64,000 nt of DNA from Cyathus striatus (GCA_025738555.1 JAOVFP010000011.1:372001-436000), one strand, 5' to 3'; shown: positions 1 to 10,140, counted from the stretch's first letter. Notes: generated from the sequence alone by a model not told the origin. Program-made: numbers and translations.

Positions 1-612
1 AAGATGAAATTTCTGTCGATGTCGGTGTTGTGAATGTCGTTGTTACGGTGGTGATACTGCTGCTACTTGTCGTACTCGTAGGTGAACTACTTGTTGTCGA
101 TGAAGCACCCGAACTATTCTGTGAAGATGATGATGGAGAAGAACTAGACGAATTTGATATCGATGTGAAACTTGAGGTTGCCGCGGTCCCACCGGATATA
201 ACGGGGGTGGTAGTAGACTCAGTCCCCGCCTGGATGGTTAGGATAAACTGGTTTACGATATTTGGAATAGCAGTTCCATCTTGTAAAGCTTCGAATGTAA
301 CGAAACTATAATAAACTTAGTCTCTGTTTTATATCCTTTGTTAAATTTCATACCTTGCAGTTGGGCTGGCCGGGACTACTATTTCAACTGAGTCGTCTTC
401 ATGTAAAGTTGCAGTACAGGTTGTAAAACTAGCGTCTGAACCGGGTGTCGGCTTGATAGTTATTGTATGTCTAGGAATATAATGAATATTTATCTTTGAT
501 AGATTCAGAATGGTTCCTACATTTTGCCTATATCACCCATCGTTTTATTCCAGGTAACAGTAACAGTTCCTCCTGGTGAAATTTTGCTTGGGTTTACGCC
601 CAGGTTTATCAT
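1..612 (-). CDS. Ser/Thr-rich single-pass membrane protein family, copy 1 (partial)
   Basis: Three minus-strand exons can be spliced without a phase conflict: 522-612, 354-470 and 305 down to the window edge, with 48-51 nt introns (donors GTAGGAACC and GTATGAAAT, acceptors CCTAG and TTATAG). The first exon encodes a stretch containing SKISPGGTVTVTW. The second gives a beta-rich segment and the third a stalk of almost pure Ser/Thr. Copies at 8280-9095 and 51848-52998 show what lies beyond the edge: a transmembrane helix, a basic stop-transfer and a cytoplasmic tail with PPNYSDVFA. The likely product is a cell-surface or secretory-pathway type I membrane protein with an O-glycosylated stalk. 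The ATG at 612 is the first in frame, but no signal peptide follows it. An upstream signal-peptide exon probably exists and I could not place it. Function unknown. Confidence 0.6.
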
Positions 613-1857
613 CTGTGATATGGTAGTAATGTACGTTGAATGAAGTAGTCTGCTAACGTCCGTTCATCCTTAGCATCTGATCATTCATTCAAAATCATGT
701 ACACCATCCTCACCGTAATCAAGTAAGCTAAACTCCGACTCGTGAGGTTCCTTGGTATATCTCTTCTTCGAGGATTAGACGGTAATAGGGTAGAAGGGTA
801 GGATATAAAGTGCCAAGGGGGAGAGAGATGGATGGGAGCGGGGGTGGATATAAGAATCGAAAGCAATGCGCGGCATATACAACAGCTATATCTATTCATA
901 TCCTTCTATCTTTGTTGCTTGATGAAGATATACAGGGTGGTACCAATTGTATGGTCAACATCGTTGAGCGAGATAAGTGATCTTATATGATAAGATGCTG
1001 AAGTTTTGGGAATGCACAGTACGAAGATTAGTACTACCTTTCGCGAGGAACAGAATGATATTTAACGAAATCTGTTCAAGCACTCTCATAACAGTCTGTA
1101 GATGTAGTAAAAGTGCAGGCAAGGCAACGATAACTGCACAGATGTAACGTTTCCATGGTGTTTCCCAGGAACTGCTTGAATCGAGGTTTAATTGACATTT
1201 TCGTCCTTCACAAGGCGATGCATGTCAGTGATGTATCATGAAATCAGAAAGGAAGCGATACGAAGATACATACACTGTGTAAAATGTGATGAGTCCCATC
1301 GACACAGACGTCGAACATCAAGAACATCGTTCGATGCACAGCACTTGAGCCTTGAGCTCAGTGTATGCCACTGTATATTAGCCCCATAGCGGCCCGTGGG
1401 CGCCGGCGCGGATTTAAGTAGAAGCCGAAGCCAAACAAATAGAGAAAACACGCACGCTCTTCTGCTCACTCCCGGCTCACTGTTCCAACACTCTTCACTG
1501 TCTTTCCAAGGGTTTGAAACTTAGATTCCAATATTTTGCATTAGTATGGATATGCGTAAAGGCTTTATTCCAACGCAGCTCTAACTAATTTACTCGATAT
1601 TAATGCATGGCACAGGTCTAATTAAGGAATAAAGCCGATTACTTAATAGTAGGCTATGGCAGATAGCGCAGAACAAGATTTGCCAAAGTTTGATCTAATC
1701 AGCAGTCTTCATTATATATTTGATTGACATAATTCGGAAAGTACAGACAGAGATGATTGTCTATGGTGGTCATGAATGCTGTTGAAACGTCGATCGACTT
1801 TTAGTGATTGACACTGGCGGGCACAGTCTCAAACGGGCTTACAAGAATTCCAGTTGA
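613..1857. other. Non-coding stretch upstream of membrane-protein copy 1
   Basis: No convincing gene is seen. The first ~250 bp resemble sequence upstream of copy 4 (52999-53180), so they probably contain the 5' UTR, a first exon or intron, and the promoter of copy 1. A short GC-rich patch lies near 1388-1410. The open frames here are short and have no family resemblance. Confidence 0.4.
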
Positions 1858-1935
1858 GGCTGATTTCATTTGAGTGAAATCAAGTGACATTCGAGTTGCG
1901 ATCGAGTGACAATCTAAGATTCGAGTAACGAAAAA
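1858..1935. repeat. Short GAGTGAC-type repeat array A
   Basis: Degenerate units of about 10 bp (variants of TTCGAGTGACA and TCAAGTGACA) repeat in head-to-tail orientation. The same motif recurs at 2690-2830, 3850-3965 and 7897-8025, all in the same orientation around the tyrosine-recombinase retrotransposon. Confidence 0.7.
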
Positions 1936-2480
1936 AAAATTGAGTATGTAGTGATGCATTTTTAATACATTCTTGTACTCTACATATCTCCCCTCTGTCC
2001 TGCCCCCCCGCCCGCCATTTCCTACAATGTTCTCGCCTTGTTCAAAATTTCCCACGCATCTTCTCACCTTTGTCCATGTTTGCAATTGCTGTCATTGACA
2101 TCCATCAATGCCATCAAACTCACTTCCTCAAGGCTGCCGCACATATTGATGGGTGATGTGTTGATGGGCGCCCTTCCTCATCATCATGCTCAACAGTGAG
2201 CAAGTAATTTCGCATTTTCTCACTCAATATTTACTATTTTTTCCTGAATCTTTTTGTATCATCTTTTATATATTCTTCTTTATACAGTAGACTGTACCTT
2301 AGGTGCTATATGTATGGGTAATTTTACGAAAATGCGAAATAATCCAAATTTAAACTGTAGAATAATTTAAACTTTTGTACAATAAATCTTACAACTATAA
2401 TTTATGAAGCATAGATACTGTTAAATGACTGTAAACTTAAGGGAAAGTCACAAGTCACAGCAGGTTGACTTCCATCACAA

Positions 2481-2626
2481 ACAATAAGCGGAGGCGTGGG
2501 AAACAATGAGCGGAGAGGTTGACATCAATCAAGCAATATAATAGTTAAGCGGAGGCGTGGGAAATAATGAGCGGGACATTAATGGACATAACTGATAAGC
2601 GGAGGCATGGGAAAGTTTGAACGGGA
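2481..2626. repeat. Three copies of a ~35-bp motif
   Basis: The motif TAAGCGGAGGCGTGGGAAA followed by an AATGAGCGG-like end occurs at about 2481-2516, 2542-2577 and 2591-2626, the third copy being more diverged. It lies between repeat arrays A and B and may be part of the non-coding end of the neighbouring retrotransposon. Confidence 0.6.
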
Positions 2627-2689
2627 GGGCAGACGAGAGTGAAGTACACAAGAAGTACAATTAAATTTATAATTGAGTGAGTTAAACAA

Positions 2690-2830
2690 GCAAATTTGAG
2701 TGACAGTCCAAAAATTCGAGTGACACATTCGAGTGAAAATTCAAGTAACAGTCGAGTTGCATTCAAGTAAGGTTTGAGTTGCATTCAAGTAAGATTCGAG
2801 TGAAATTCGAGTGACATTTGAGTGATATAT
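2690..2830. repeat. Short GAGTGAC-type repeat array B
   Basis: About a dozen degenerate units (GAGTGACA, CAAGTAACA, GAGTTGCAT) in tandem, the same family as arrays A, C and D. It lies just outside the left end of the nested TIR element. Confidence 0.7.
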
Positions 2831-2966
2831 GCAACAGTGATAAAAATATTATATCATTACTAACTCATTTCTTGCGCATTTTACTTATTTATTTCAGTTT
2901 AATGTATTGTTCATTAAGTACATAATAGTAAGATAGCTATTTAACGACTGGAGTAGAAAACAAGTA

Positions 2967-3796
2967 TGGTGCAGAGCGCTTAGTCAGCTCCACTTTTGGA
3001 TAGTGGCGGAATTGGCGGTTGAAAAAAAATGAAATTATCTGGGCATTGATTTATCATTTGAGATATGTATCTACAGCCGTTATACCTCTAATACTATGCC
3101 TGGACCATATAAGTCTCAAAAGATATCCCTTGTGTGAGCTCGAGAGGCAAAAGCCAGGAAGAAATTAGGCCTAAATGAAGACACAGGTACTTCTGTACCA
3201 ACTGTGAGGTTATCTGATCATGGAAGCACATCAAACAACGAATCTGAATCTGATGGTACACACTGGCAGGGCACAATTTATTATGTCCCTTCCAATTCAG
3301 AGGACTCTGGTGGAGAGTGGGAGGAATACGATGACAGCGATGAAGATAATGATGCTGATTCTGATCTGGAGGAACTTGAAGGGGCAGAACTTGTTGAGGG
3401 ACTAAGAATGCAATGGGAACTGGAGCTGGATCTTCAAGAGCTCAAGTGCGAGACACCATATAAATGTGTCTTGGAGAAGAAGTCAGAAAGGGGGTGGAAG
3501 GTGGCTGAAGCTACAATGGTCGTCAGATTCCTGAGACAGTTGCATCGACATTTGATGACTAATATTACCAAATTAAGTAATACATTACTATATATGGTAA
3601 TGATTACATAAGGCGGCGGAATTTGGATCAGACAAAAATCATAACTCCGTCAGTTTTGGGAATTTCGAATTTCGTCTGACCATTTTGTTCCCCTTGCCAA
3701 AAGAATCATTTTTGTCAGAGGAATAAGGAAAAAAAAGGTTTCCCACATCTTAATTTTAGTTATACAAAAGTGGAGGTGACTAAGTGCTCTGCACCA
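2967..3796. mobile_element. Nested ~830-bp DNA transposon with TIRs, non-autonomous
   Basis: Near-perfect terminal inverted repeats of about 33 bp: the left end starts TGGTGCAGAGCGCTTAGTC and the right end reads as its reverse complement with a few mismatches. Both ends are flanked by TA (2965-2966 and 3797-3798), which fits a TA target duplication as in Tc1/mariner-type elements. The interior has only a short degenerate reading frame (3094-3611) and no transposase catalytic core, so it would need help in trans. It sits inside the repeat-array flank of the tyrosine-recombinase retrotransposon and therefore inserted later. Confidence 0.65.
3094..3611 (+). pseudogene. Acidic transposon-encoded protein, degenerate
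   Basis: Read from ATG 3094, the frame starts MPGPYKSQKISLV, meets a TGA at 3133-3135 and then continues in the same frame through a basic stretch (ARKKLGLNE), a strongly acidic middle (EYDDSDEDNDADSDLEEL) and a C-terminal part with TPYKCVLEKKSERGWKVAEA. From memory this resembles acidic N-terminal proteins encoded by TA-type DNA transposons of mushroom-forming fungi, where a similar TPY...W.KAE segment occurs. That likeness is not verified. The last ~25 residues look random, which suggests a frameshift or deletion near 3520. It is enclosed by the TIRs at 2967 and 3796. Confidence 0.4.
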
Positions 3797-3849
3797 TACA
3801 TAAATCATGTAATTAGGCCACTGAAATTAAGCGAGATAATTGGGTAAAC

Positions 3850-3965
3850 AAAATTTGAGTGAAATTTGAGTGACATTTGAGTGACAATTCAAGTGACATT
3901 TGAGTAATGTTCAAGTGACATTCAGGTGATGTTCAGGTGATGTTCAATTGTTGTTCAAGTTACTA
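3850..3965. repeat. Short GAGTGAC-type repeat array C
   Basis: Degenerate tandem units (TTTGAGTGACA, TTCAAGTGACA, TTCAGGTGATG). It lies between the nested TIR element and the first coding sequence of the tyrosine-recombinase retrotransposon, in the same orientation as array D on its far side. Confidence 0.7.
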
Positions 3966-4314
3966 ACTTGCATGAGGCCAATAGATGAACGAGAGCAGTT
4001 GTTGTGGGCCATGAAGTGGTTATGTAATCTTCACGGGCGGCTGGCACCAGCATTTGTACTTGGGTATGTTCGACCCAGTCTCTAATTCAATTCCGTCGCC
4101 TCATTCTCATGTCATAGTAAGGCTAGGCTCTGCATCTACAGCTGACGTCTCCTTATGCAAGGTTCAAGGAAGAAATAGGAACTATGGCTCCACATTCTTT
4201 TTCTCCCCGCACCTGAGTTGTCTGCTAGATCCTTGCTAGCTTGTTCACTGGGTTGTTTCATCTAGAGATTTGCGTTAGCTCTCGCACTCGTACCAGTCTC
4301 TGCTACTTTCCTCT

Positions 4315-5424
4315 ATGTCTGATGGCAACAACCCCGATACAGAGCAAGGCTCGCAGCCCAGACCCTCTAACTTCTCAGCTACCAATTCCGGATTTAGTCC
4401 TTCTGGAGCAGACAACATCTCAGCTAATCTCGAAGAAGGACCCACCATCACTGAACTGTCAACAATTGCATCCTCTAAAGGCAAGGCTTGGAAATCCAAG
4501 GGATCAATCAGAGGAGCTCCTCAGTCAGAGTCTCGAGTACTGCAAGGCACCGCTTCCTTCACTGTTGGAGAGGATTGGGGAGGAGCGCCTTCCAGCACCA
4601 TCCCTCATCACTCGTCTGCAGCTGGTTCTGGTGTTTCTGAGTCAGGAGGAAGAGCACCTTCGAGTGCCTTCCCTCATGCCATGCCGACTTCAGGATCAAC
4701 TTTCTTGGGAGGAACCAATTCAGCGGTCTCAGTTTTTGGAGGAGGAACCTTCCCAGTCTCATCCAATCCCTCTTCTTCAGCGGCTGGCACAGCCATCTCG
4801 CCTTCTTCCATCCCAACTTACCGAGAAGAAGATAGGGCTGCCACTTCAGCAGTGTCTAAGTCTCAGCCTCCAAGAATGACTAGACATCTGGTCCAACCAG
4901 TCCACCAATGAAGCACTGGCCACATTCTCCAACATGACTTGTCCGACAAACTCGACCACCTTGTCGAGCACTTCCATGATGGGAAAATCACCAAACCCCA
5001 CACTCTTGCAGCGCTTGGGAAACTTCTTCCCAAGTTTGAACCAGGAGATGACTCCCCTGGTGACCGAGCCTTTGCTGCCTACTTGGCCAAACTCACAAGT
5101 CATGAAGAACAACAGTCCTCAGCGGCTGACATTGGAGCCTCTTTCCTTACACAGTCATTTGGAAGGCCCCCTCCCCGTCCCATCCCAGCACTTCGATCAC
5201 CAGGGCCAGCAAGCTCCATTCATGGAAGAGAGTCTGATGATGAGGAAGAGCTCCAGACCGTCAAACATCAACGTGTTGATGAGCAAGATTTCCCGTGGTA
5301 TAACAAATATCTCGAGGAAATGAGCAAGCTCCATCCCGATATCATTGAGATATGGACCACATCATCAGCTCATTCTTTTCAAATTGGATGTCAAGAGTGC
5401 TTACCGCCTGGCTCCGATGGCTAA
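4315..5424 (+). pseudogene. gag: Gag-like ORF of the tyrosine-recombinase retrotransposon, broken
   Basis: Frame 1 starts at ATG 4315 (MSDGNNPDTEQGSQ) with a Ser/Gly/Pro-rich N-terminal half. It is stopped by TGA 4909-4911 and continues in the same frame with LSDKLDHLVEHFHDGKI and LGKLLPKFEPGDD, ending at 5424. Just around the stop the +1 frame reads more protein-like (SNQSTNEALATFSNM), so two small compensating indels are an alternative to a point nonsense mutation. The last part, after PWYNKYLEEMSKLHP, overlaps the start of the reverse transcriptase in another frame. No zinc knuckle is present. In intact relatives this protein would coat the RNA in a cytoplasmic particle. Confidence 0.5.
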
Positions 5425-6553
5425 AGAATGGCAACGATATCAGTTGGTAACCCTCCCAAATGGGGACCGTCATATTGACAGATGCAATGTGTTTGGTGGG
5501 CGGGGTTCCGCACCCACATTCATCCCCATTCTCGCACTAAGCACCTGGATAGCAGTCTTTATTCTGATGATTGAGGTTTTTCAGTACTCGGATGACTGTT
5601 TTGGTGTTCAACTCGCATCAGAAGTTCTCTGGTATCCTCCATACCAACAGTTTCTTCCATCAGCACAAACAAAACTTGTTCTACTCTGGGATGACTTGGG
5701 TATTCCTCATGAGTTCCACAAGCAACTTCATGGTACTCAACTAACCATTATTGGTTTTTATGTTGATGCCAATCAACTCACTATCACCATGCCACCAGGA
5801 AAGAAATTGGAACTTATTCACCATATTGAGTGTTTCATTTCCCCTGGTGCCATAAAACAGTCCCTTCATGATTTTCAACGTCTTGCAGGATGGGTAAATT
5901 GGGCACTGAATGTCTTTCCCCTCCTTAGGCCGGGACTGTGTGCTCTTTACAACAAAATCTCAGGTCGTCAAGAGGCAGAAGAACGCCTCTATGTCACCAA
6001 TGATGTCAGGAATGATTTAGCCTGGCTCCTGAGGCATCTTCGGGTCGAACAGGAACTTCTTATCCTCGAGGATATCGTTTGGGATCCAGACATTGTTGAC
6101 ACCACTCTCTATGTTGATGCGTCACTCTCTGGCATTGGTATTTGGGATAGTCTGTTGCATGTTGGCTATCATTTCTCTTTTCCATCCACTATTCTGGGAC
6201 ATGACATTTTTGTTTATGAAGTTCTGGCAGTTTTTTCGGCACTGGATCTTCTTGTCTCTCAGGTGTTGAGTACTTGCACAGTTATTGTTTTCTCTGACAG
6301 TGGCAATACTGTGTCTCTATTCAATTCTCTGAGGGCTTCGAGTTCCGTCCTCAACCACCTTCTTAAACTCTCCGTTGACATTCTCCTCAAGGAGGGTTTC
6401 CAATTGTGTGTCCTTCATATTCCAGGTGAAAAGAACTACATTGCAGATGCGCTTTCACGTCAAAAGTTTCAACGAGCTACATTGTTTGATCCTGATCTAT
6501 CACTTCACAGTTTTTTACCCCCTCAGGATGCGTTGGGGGCATTGCGGTTATGA
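5345..6553 (+). pseudogene. Reverse transcriptase-RNase H of the tyrosine-recombinase retrotransposon, N-terminally truncated
   Basis: The open frame enters the palm domain abruptly at LFKLDVKSAYR (motif A, catalytic Asp near residue 15) and carries the second catalytic motif as YSDD (residues ~81-84). RNase H follows, with Asp in YVDAS (~residue 258), Glu in YEVLAV (~290), Asp in FSDSGN (~317) and the final Asp in IADALSR (~368). Finger-domain motifs expected before motif A are absent and the preceding Gag frame stops in the same place. An internal deletion across the Gag/RT boundary, rather than an alternative start, is the best explanation. The stop codon overlaps the start of the recombinase gene in an ATGA arrangement. 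Confidence 0.75.
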
Positions 6554-7539
6554 TTCCCACATTCCGACGGTCCAGGCAACCCCAGCGTGCAGCCTGGACC
6601 CATGAGCGTCTTCGTGAATGCGCCATAATGCTGGGTTACTCCATTGACTGCTCTACTGTACTCAACTATTCCAGTGCCCTCAACTCCTACCTTCATTTCT
6701 GTGATTTGCACCATTTTCCTTATGAGCCAACTGAGAACACGCTAACTTTTTATCTTGTGTTCATGGCATCCTCTGTCTCAACCTCTACACTTACCACCTA
6801 CCTCTCCGGCATCGTTAAATTATTGACTCCCTACTTCCCTGACATCACCTGTGCTTGCAACTCAGTGATTGTACGGAATACTCTTCAAGGTTGTCGCCGC
6901 CGGCATTTTTCTCACCCAGTACGAAAACCACCACTTCCACTTGATCTTTTATCAAAAGTTTGTCACATCGTCTTTCCTGGTGCTGGTCATGACCACCTAC
7001 TCTGTCTGGCCATTCTTGTCTCGGGATTCTATTCGCTGATGCGTTTGGGAGAACTCGTGTTCCTGGATAATTCTACTCGTAGAAATTATCGGAAACTTAC
7101 ATCGTGTTCTTCCGTCAAATTCCTTCCCAATCACAGTTTTCAGTTTACTCTACCGACACACAAAGCGGACAGAACCTTCCAAGGTGACGTCATCATTGTC
7201 CAGCGTCTCTTTGCTAGAGGACCAGATCCACTTCTTATCTTTGCACGATATCTCCAATCTCGTGATGAGCATTTCCCCTTCCATCGCCTCCTCTGGCTGT
7301 GCGCTGATGGGACTCCGCCTTTGTGTTCCTTTTTCTTGTCATTACTGCATCAATTTGCAGGCCCATCCTTCTCTGGCCACTCATTGCGATCAGGTGGTGC
7401 AACTGCTCTTGCAGAACATGGAGTTCCGCACTCCTCCATTCAGAGGATTGGGCGCTGGAATTCAGATGCTTTCAGAATCTACATTCGGAAGCATCCTAGC
7501 CTCATTGCCTCTTTACAATTGCCACGTGAGCTCCGTTGA
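6550..7539 (+). CDS. Tyrosine recombinase of the retrotransposon
   Basis: A 329-residue open frame with the tyrosine-recombinase signature: Arg165 in LMRLGEL, a Lys in THK (~204), His277 and Arg280 in HSLRSGG, and the nucleophile Tyr311 in FRIYIRKHP. The N-terminal ~110 residues resemble the SAM-like core-binding domain (LNYSSALNSYLHFC). It would integrate a circular DNA copy by strand exchange, which is why such elements leave no target duplication. The start ATG at 6550 overlaps the stop of the RNase H frame (ATGA), a layout compatible with reinitiation. All catalytic residues are present, so this is the best-preserved gene of the element. An A-rich tract follows at 7590-7655. Confidence 0.85.
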   Translation: MIPTFRRSRQPQRAAWTHERLRECAIMLGYSIDCSTVLNYSSALNSYLHFCDLHHFPYEPTENTLTFYLVFMASSVSTSTLTTYLSGIVKLLTPYFPDITCACNSVIVRNTLQGCRRRHFSHPVRKPPLPLDLLSKVCHIVFPGAGHDHLLCLAILVSGFYSLMRLGELVFLDNSTRRNYRKLTSCSSVKFLPNHSFQFTLPTHKADRTFQGDVIIVQRLFARGPDPLLIFARYLQSRDEHFPFHRLLWLCADGTPPLCSFFLSLLHQFAGPSFSGHSLRSGGATALAEHGVPHSSIQRIGRWNSDAFRIYIRKHPSLIASLQLPRELR

Positions 7540-7896
7540 CGCATTTCTTTGTAGTCTACTTTTTCCAATTTTCATATAAACCGACAAACCGAAAAAACAA
7601 AATGAAAAAACAAAAACAAAATAAAAAATAAAAAAAATAAAAAAATAAAAAAATCTCTTTCCACTATAATTTCTAATACCGAATAGCTGTTTATTTCTCT
7701 CTCTTAGCTCCTACTTTTATCTCACATTCTCGACTCAGTCTTTTTCTTGCTTACACTATGATTACTTTCTCTTTCTTCGTGTCTGCTCATCGTTACATGC
7801 GCAATACAAGTGTTTTAGCGGTGTCGAGGAGCATCGTATTATGGATGCTACCTCCCCACGCGCTGCTCCTAACTCTTGGTGTGAGAGTGTTTTCGA

Positions 7897-8025
7897 TTGG
7901 GTGACGTTCAAGTGACGTTCAAGTGACATTCGAGTAACGTTCAAGTGACGTTCAAGTGATGTTCAAGTGACATTTGAGTAGCATTTGAGTGACGTTTGAG
8001 TGACATTCGAGTGACACTCAACTGG
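7897..8025. repeat. Short GAGTGAC-type repeat array D
   Basis: Tandem units such as TTCAAGTGACG and TTCGAGTGACA, better conserved than in the other arrays. It lies 360 bp after the recombinase stop and is taken as the right border of the element. Confidence 0.75.
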
Positions 8026-8279
8026 ATTTCCTGTAGGCCCATCTCAAACATATACCACTAGGCCACAGCAAATTAAAACCATAGACTACATATACCACAC
8101 CCACCCCCATCATGAATGTCTAAGCTGCTCCTATTATCTTTAGAGTTGTGACATAAAAATACAACGTGATCGATATAACAATGGTACGTAAGTAATTAAG
8201 TGTACCATAAGAACGTCAGAATGAGAAATGGTAATCATGGGTAAGGTAAGAGGAAATACTTCTACACGAAATATATAAG

Positions 8280-9095
8280 TTATGATTTTTGTTGAGAAGC
8301 AGAAGGTATAGGAACACTCGTTTCCCTTTGTCTCCGACGTCCCGCAAAAACATCACTATAATTCGGCGGAAATGCTGCTTCTCCGTTGTTTTGGATTTTG
8401 AAACCTGTTTGACCAGCATCCAACTCTCGCTGAGGCGTAGAGGACGGAACCTGGTAGGAAGCCCTTATCACGTTCGGGTATGGAGGTTCAGGTGAAAGGT
8501 CTCTCCGTTTTCGAACAACTTCTCCAGAAAGATTATGAACCAGTCCCGTAAAATTAGTGGCAGATGTAATACGAGCACCCGCAGCATTGGGATATTCCAT
8601 ATCTGATCGCAAATTGAATGGCTCTGGTACTCTATCATTCCCCGCTCTTTTCCAGTTGAAAAGTAACGCATTTCGCTTTCGTATTGTCACGGATCCAGAC
8701 TTGCGAGTTCGAATAAACCATATTAATAAGCTTATAAATACTATTCCAGCAATCGCCCCAACTATACCTCCAACTATGCTCCTTACCGGTGTAGATGATT
8801 TAGAAACTGAAGATTGAGAGGGAAATGCTAGCGATGTTATGGACGTCAACATACTGGTAGAGCCTCCGCTCGACGAGGGAGTGCATTGCAGTGTAGCTCC
8901 TATCAGTGTTGAAATGCCAAGGCTGGCTGTGTTCATCGTGCTGGAAGTACTTGAAGTAGAGACCGCAGAAACGCTTGAACTACTTGTGGCAGAAGCAGTA
9001 AAATCAGTGTTTGTAGGTGTCAACATGATAGTTGTTATACGGCTAAGAATATAATGAGTATTTATACTGTAAGGATTATTGAAAGAAAAAATCAC
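8280..9095 (-). CDS. Ser/Thr-rich single-pass membrane protein family, copy 2
   Basis: A 271-codon frame with a Ser/Thr-rich segment (residues ~33-105), one clear transmembrane helix (residues ~107-128, GGIVGAIAGIVFISLLIWF), a basic stop-transfer (RTRKSGS) and a cytoplasmic tail ending in PPNYSDVFAG plus a polar stretch. PPxY motifs bind WW domains of Nedd4/Rsp5-type ubiquitin ligases, so ligase-driven endocytosis is possible (inference). The beta-rich ectodomain of copies 1 and 4 is missing: the short N-terminal exon-like piece SRITTIMLTPT runs straight into the Ser/Thr stalk. No signal peptide is evident at Met1. It may be an internal-deletion paralogue or a decaying gene; an upstream first exon cannot be excluded. 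Confidence 0.6.
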   Translation of the reverse strand: MIFSFNNPYSINTHYILSRITTIMLTPTNTDFTASATSSSSVSAVSTSSTSSTMNTASLGISTLIGATLQCTPSSSGGSTSMLTSITSLAFPSQSSVSKSSTPVRSIVGGIVGAIAGIVFISLLIWFIRTRKSGSVTIRKRNALLFNWKRAGNDRVPEPFNLRSDMEYPNAAGARITSATNFTGLVHNLSGEVVRKRRDLSPEPPYPNVIRASYQVPSSTPQRELDAGQTGFKIQNNGEAAFPPNYSDVFAGRRRQRETSVPIPSASQQKS

Positions 9096-9819
9096 ATTGG
9101 CACCGTGAGGTTTTAAGCTACACTTCGCTTGTAGAGTGTTCCTGAGGATATATCTTCTTAGATTAGATAATAATACAGACTACGGTCGGGCAGTATGATG
9201 ATAAGTATCAATGGAGAGGTGGGAGTAGGATGGATATAGGGATCGAAAGCAATTCTTGTGGTATGCATAAATTATATATATTGATAAACATCTAAGCTGT
9301 ACATTCGACGTCGTTGAGCTTTCAAATTGATAGCACATGATAATATTGGTGTTAGAACACACATTGGAGATTCTCTCGCATGTGCTAATAATATGTGAAC
9401 GCCCTCGAATTCTGGTAGATGCGACATGAGTCAATGAATTGCGGAAAAGAAAGAGACGACAGTGCACATTGTGCACATAATGCTGAAGTTGTCTGTCTTT
9501 TAAATTCTGGATGGGCGTCCCGCGATGGTTGTCAGAAATGCATCATATTGTCAGTAAAAGCGAGATCAATATGCATACGAATACTATGAGCCAATCGTGA
9601 GGTTGAACATGTTCGATGCCGAACAGCGCTGGGCCGTCAACTTTGCTCATTGAAGTTCAGAGATCCTAATCTACATTACCCAGCCCCATACAATGGCTGT
9701 GCTCAAATCAGAGGATGGACTTGCTGACGGTAGTATATAATCAAGTGTACAGCAAGAACATCAGATAACCAAAGTTCTTCGTGTTTAAGATCAAAATAAT
9801 TCTACACGGAATACATAGG
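9096..9819. other. Intergenic stretch between membrane-protein copies 2 and 3
   Basis: No gene is visible. The part next to copy 2 weakly resembles the upstream regions of the other family members, and the rest has only short frames. Confidence 0.4.
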
Positions 9820-10140
9820 TTATGGCTTTTGGTGAGAAGAGGTAGGCAGAGGAACAATCGTTTCTCATGAACTTCGAGATCTTGCAAAGACATCACTATA
9901 ATTCGGTGGAAGTGTCACATCTCCTTCGCTTTTGCTTTCGAAACCTATAGGACCAGCGTCCAACTCTCGCCAAGGTGTAGAGGATGGCACGTAGTAAGAA
10001 CCCCTTCTCACATTGGAAAGTGGAGGGTCCCCTATGGATGATTCTACTGGAAGGTCTCTCCGTTTGTGAACGACTTCTCCTGATGGATTGGAGCGGCTCT
10101 GTCCAGGTTGGCCGGAAGCCTGGATTGTAAAAACCTTAGA
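9820..10140 (-). pseudogene. Membrane protein family, copy 3 (tail fragment)
   Basis: The minus strand reads the cytoplasmic tail of the family (SNPSGEVVHKRRDLP, PSSTPWRELDAGPIGF, PPNYSDVFAR), then a TGA at 9865-9867, then the usual polar C-terminus and the original stop at 9820. No transmembrane helix or stalk is found upstream. It is closer to copy 4 than to copy 2 (both have the VVHxRRDLP and PPLSN segments). A truncated, unexpressed relic is most likely. Confidence 0.75.

Larger units (their letters stand above)
3850..8025 (+). mobile_element. Tyrosine-recombinase retrotransposon (DIRS/Ngaro-like), defective
   Basis: Ordered plus-strand remnants of a Gag-like protein, reverse transcriptase/RNase H and a tyrosine recombinase, with no integrase and no LTRs. 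This gene order is diagnostic of the DIRS/Ngaro order. The GAGTGAC arrays on both sides are in direct orientation, which fits split direct repeats (Ngaro type) better than inverted termini, but exact ends cannot be fixed by eye. The Gag frame is broken and the N-terminal part of the reverse transcriptase is missing, so it is not autonomous. Outer limits are set by the arrays and are approximate; arrays A and B may also belong to it. Confidence 0.7.

Noticed and set aside
30..311. Plus-strand hydrophobic 93-codon frame
   Set aside because: It is the antisense of the Ser/Thr-rich stalk of membrane-protein copy 1, whose exons and introns splice correctly on the minus strand.
1192..1469. Overlapping small frames on both strands
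   Set aside because: No family resemblance, no splice context and mutually antisense.
4241..4879. 212-codon frame overlapping the Gag-like ORF
   Set aside because: A Ser/Leu/Gln-rich shadow in another frame; the Gag frame starts at 4315 and continues past its stop with protein-like sequence.
7590..7655. A-rich tract as a poly(A) tail of a LINE or SINE
   Set aside because: It follows a tyrosine-recombinase ORF and is followed by array D; no LINE endonuclease or RT domain and no target duplication.
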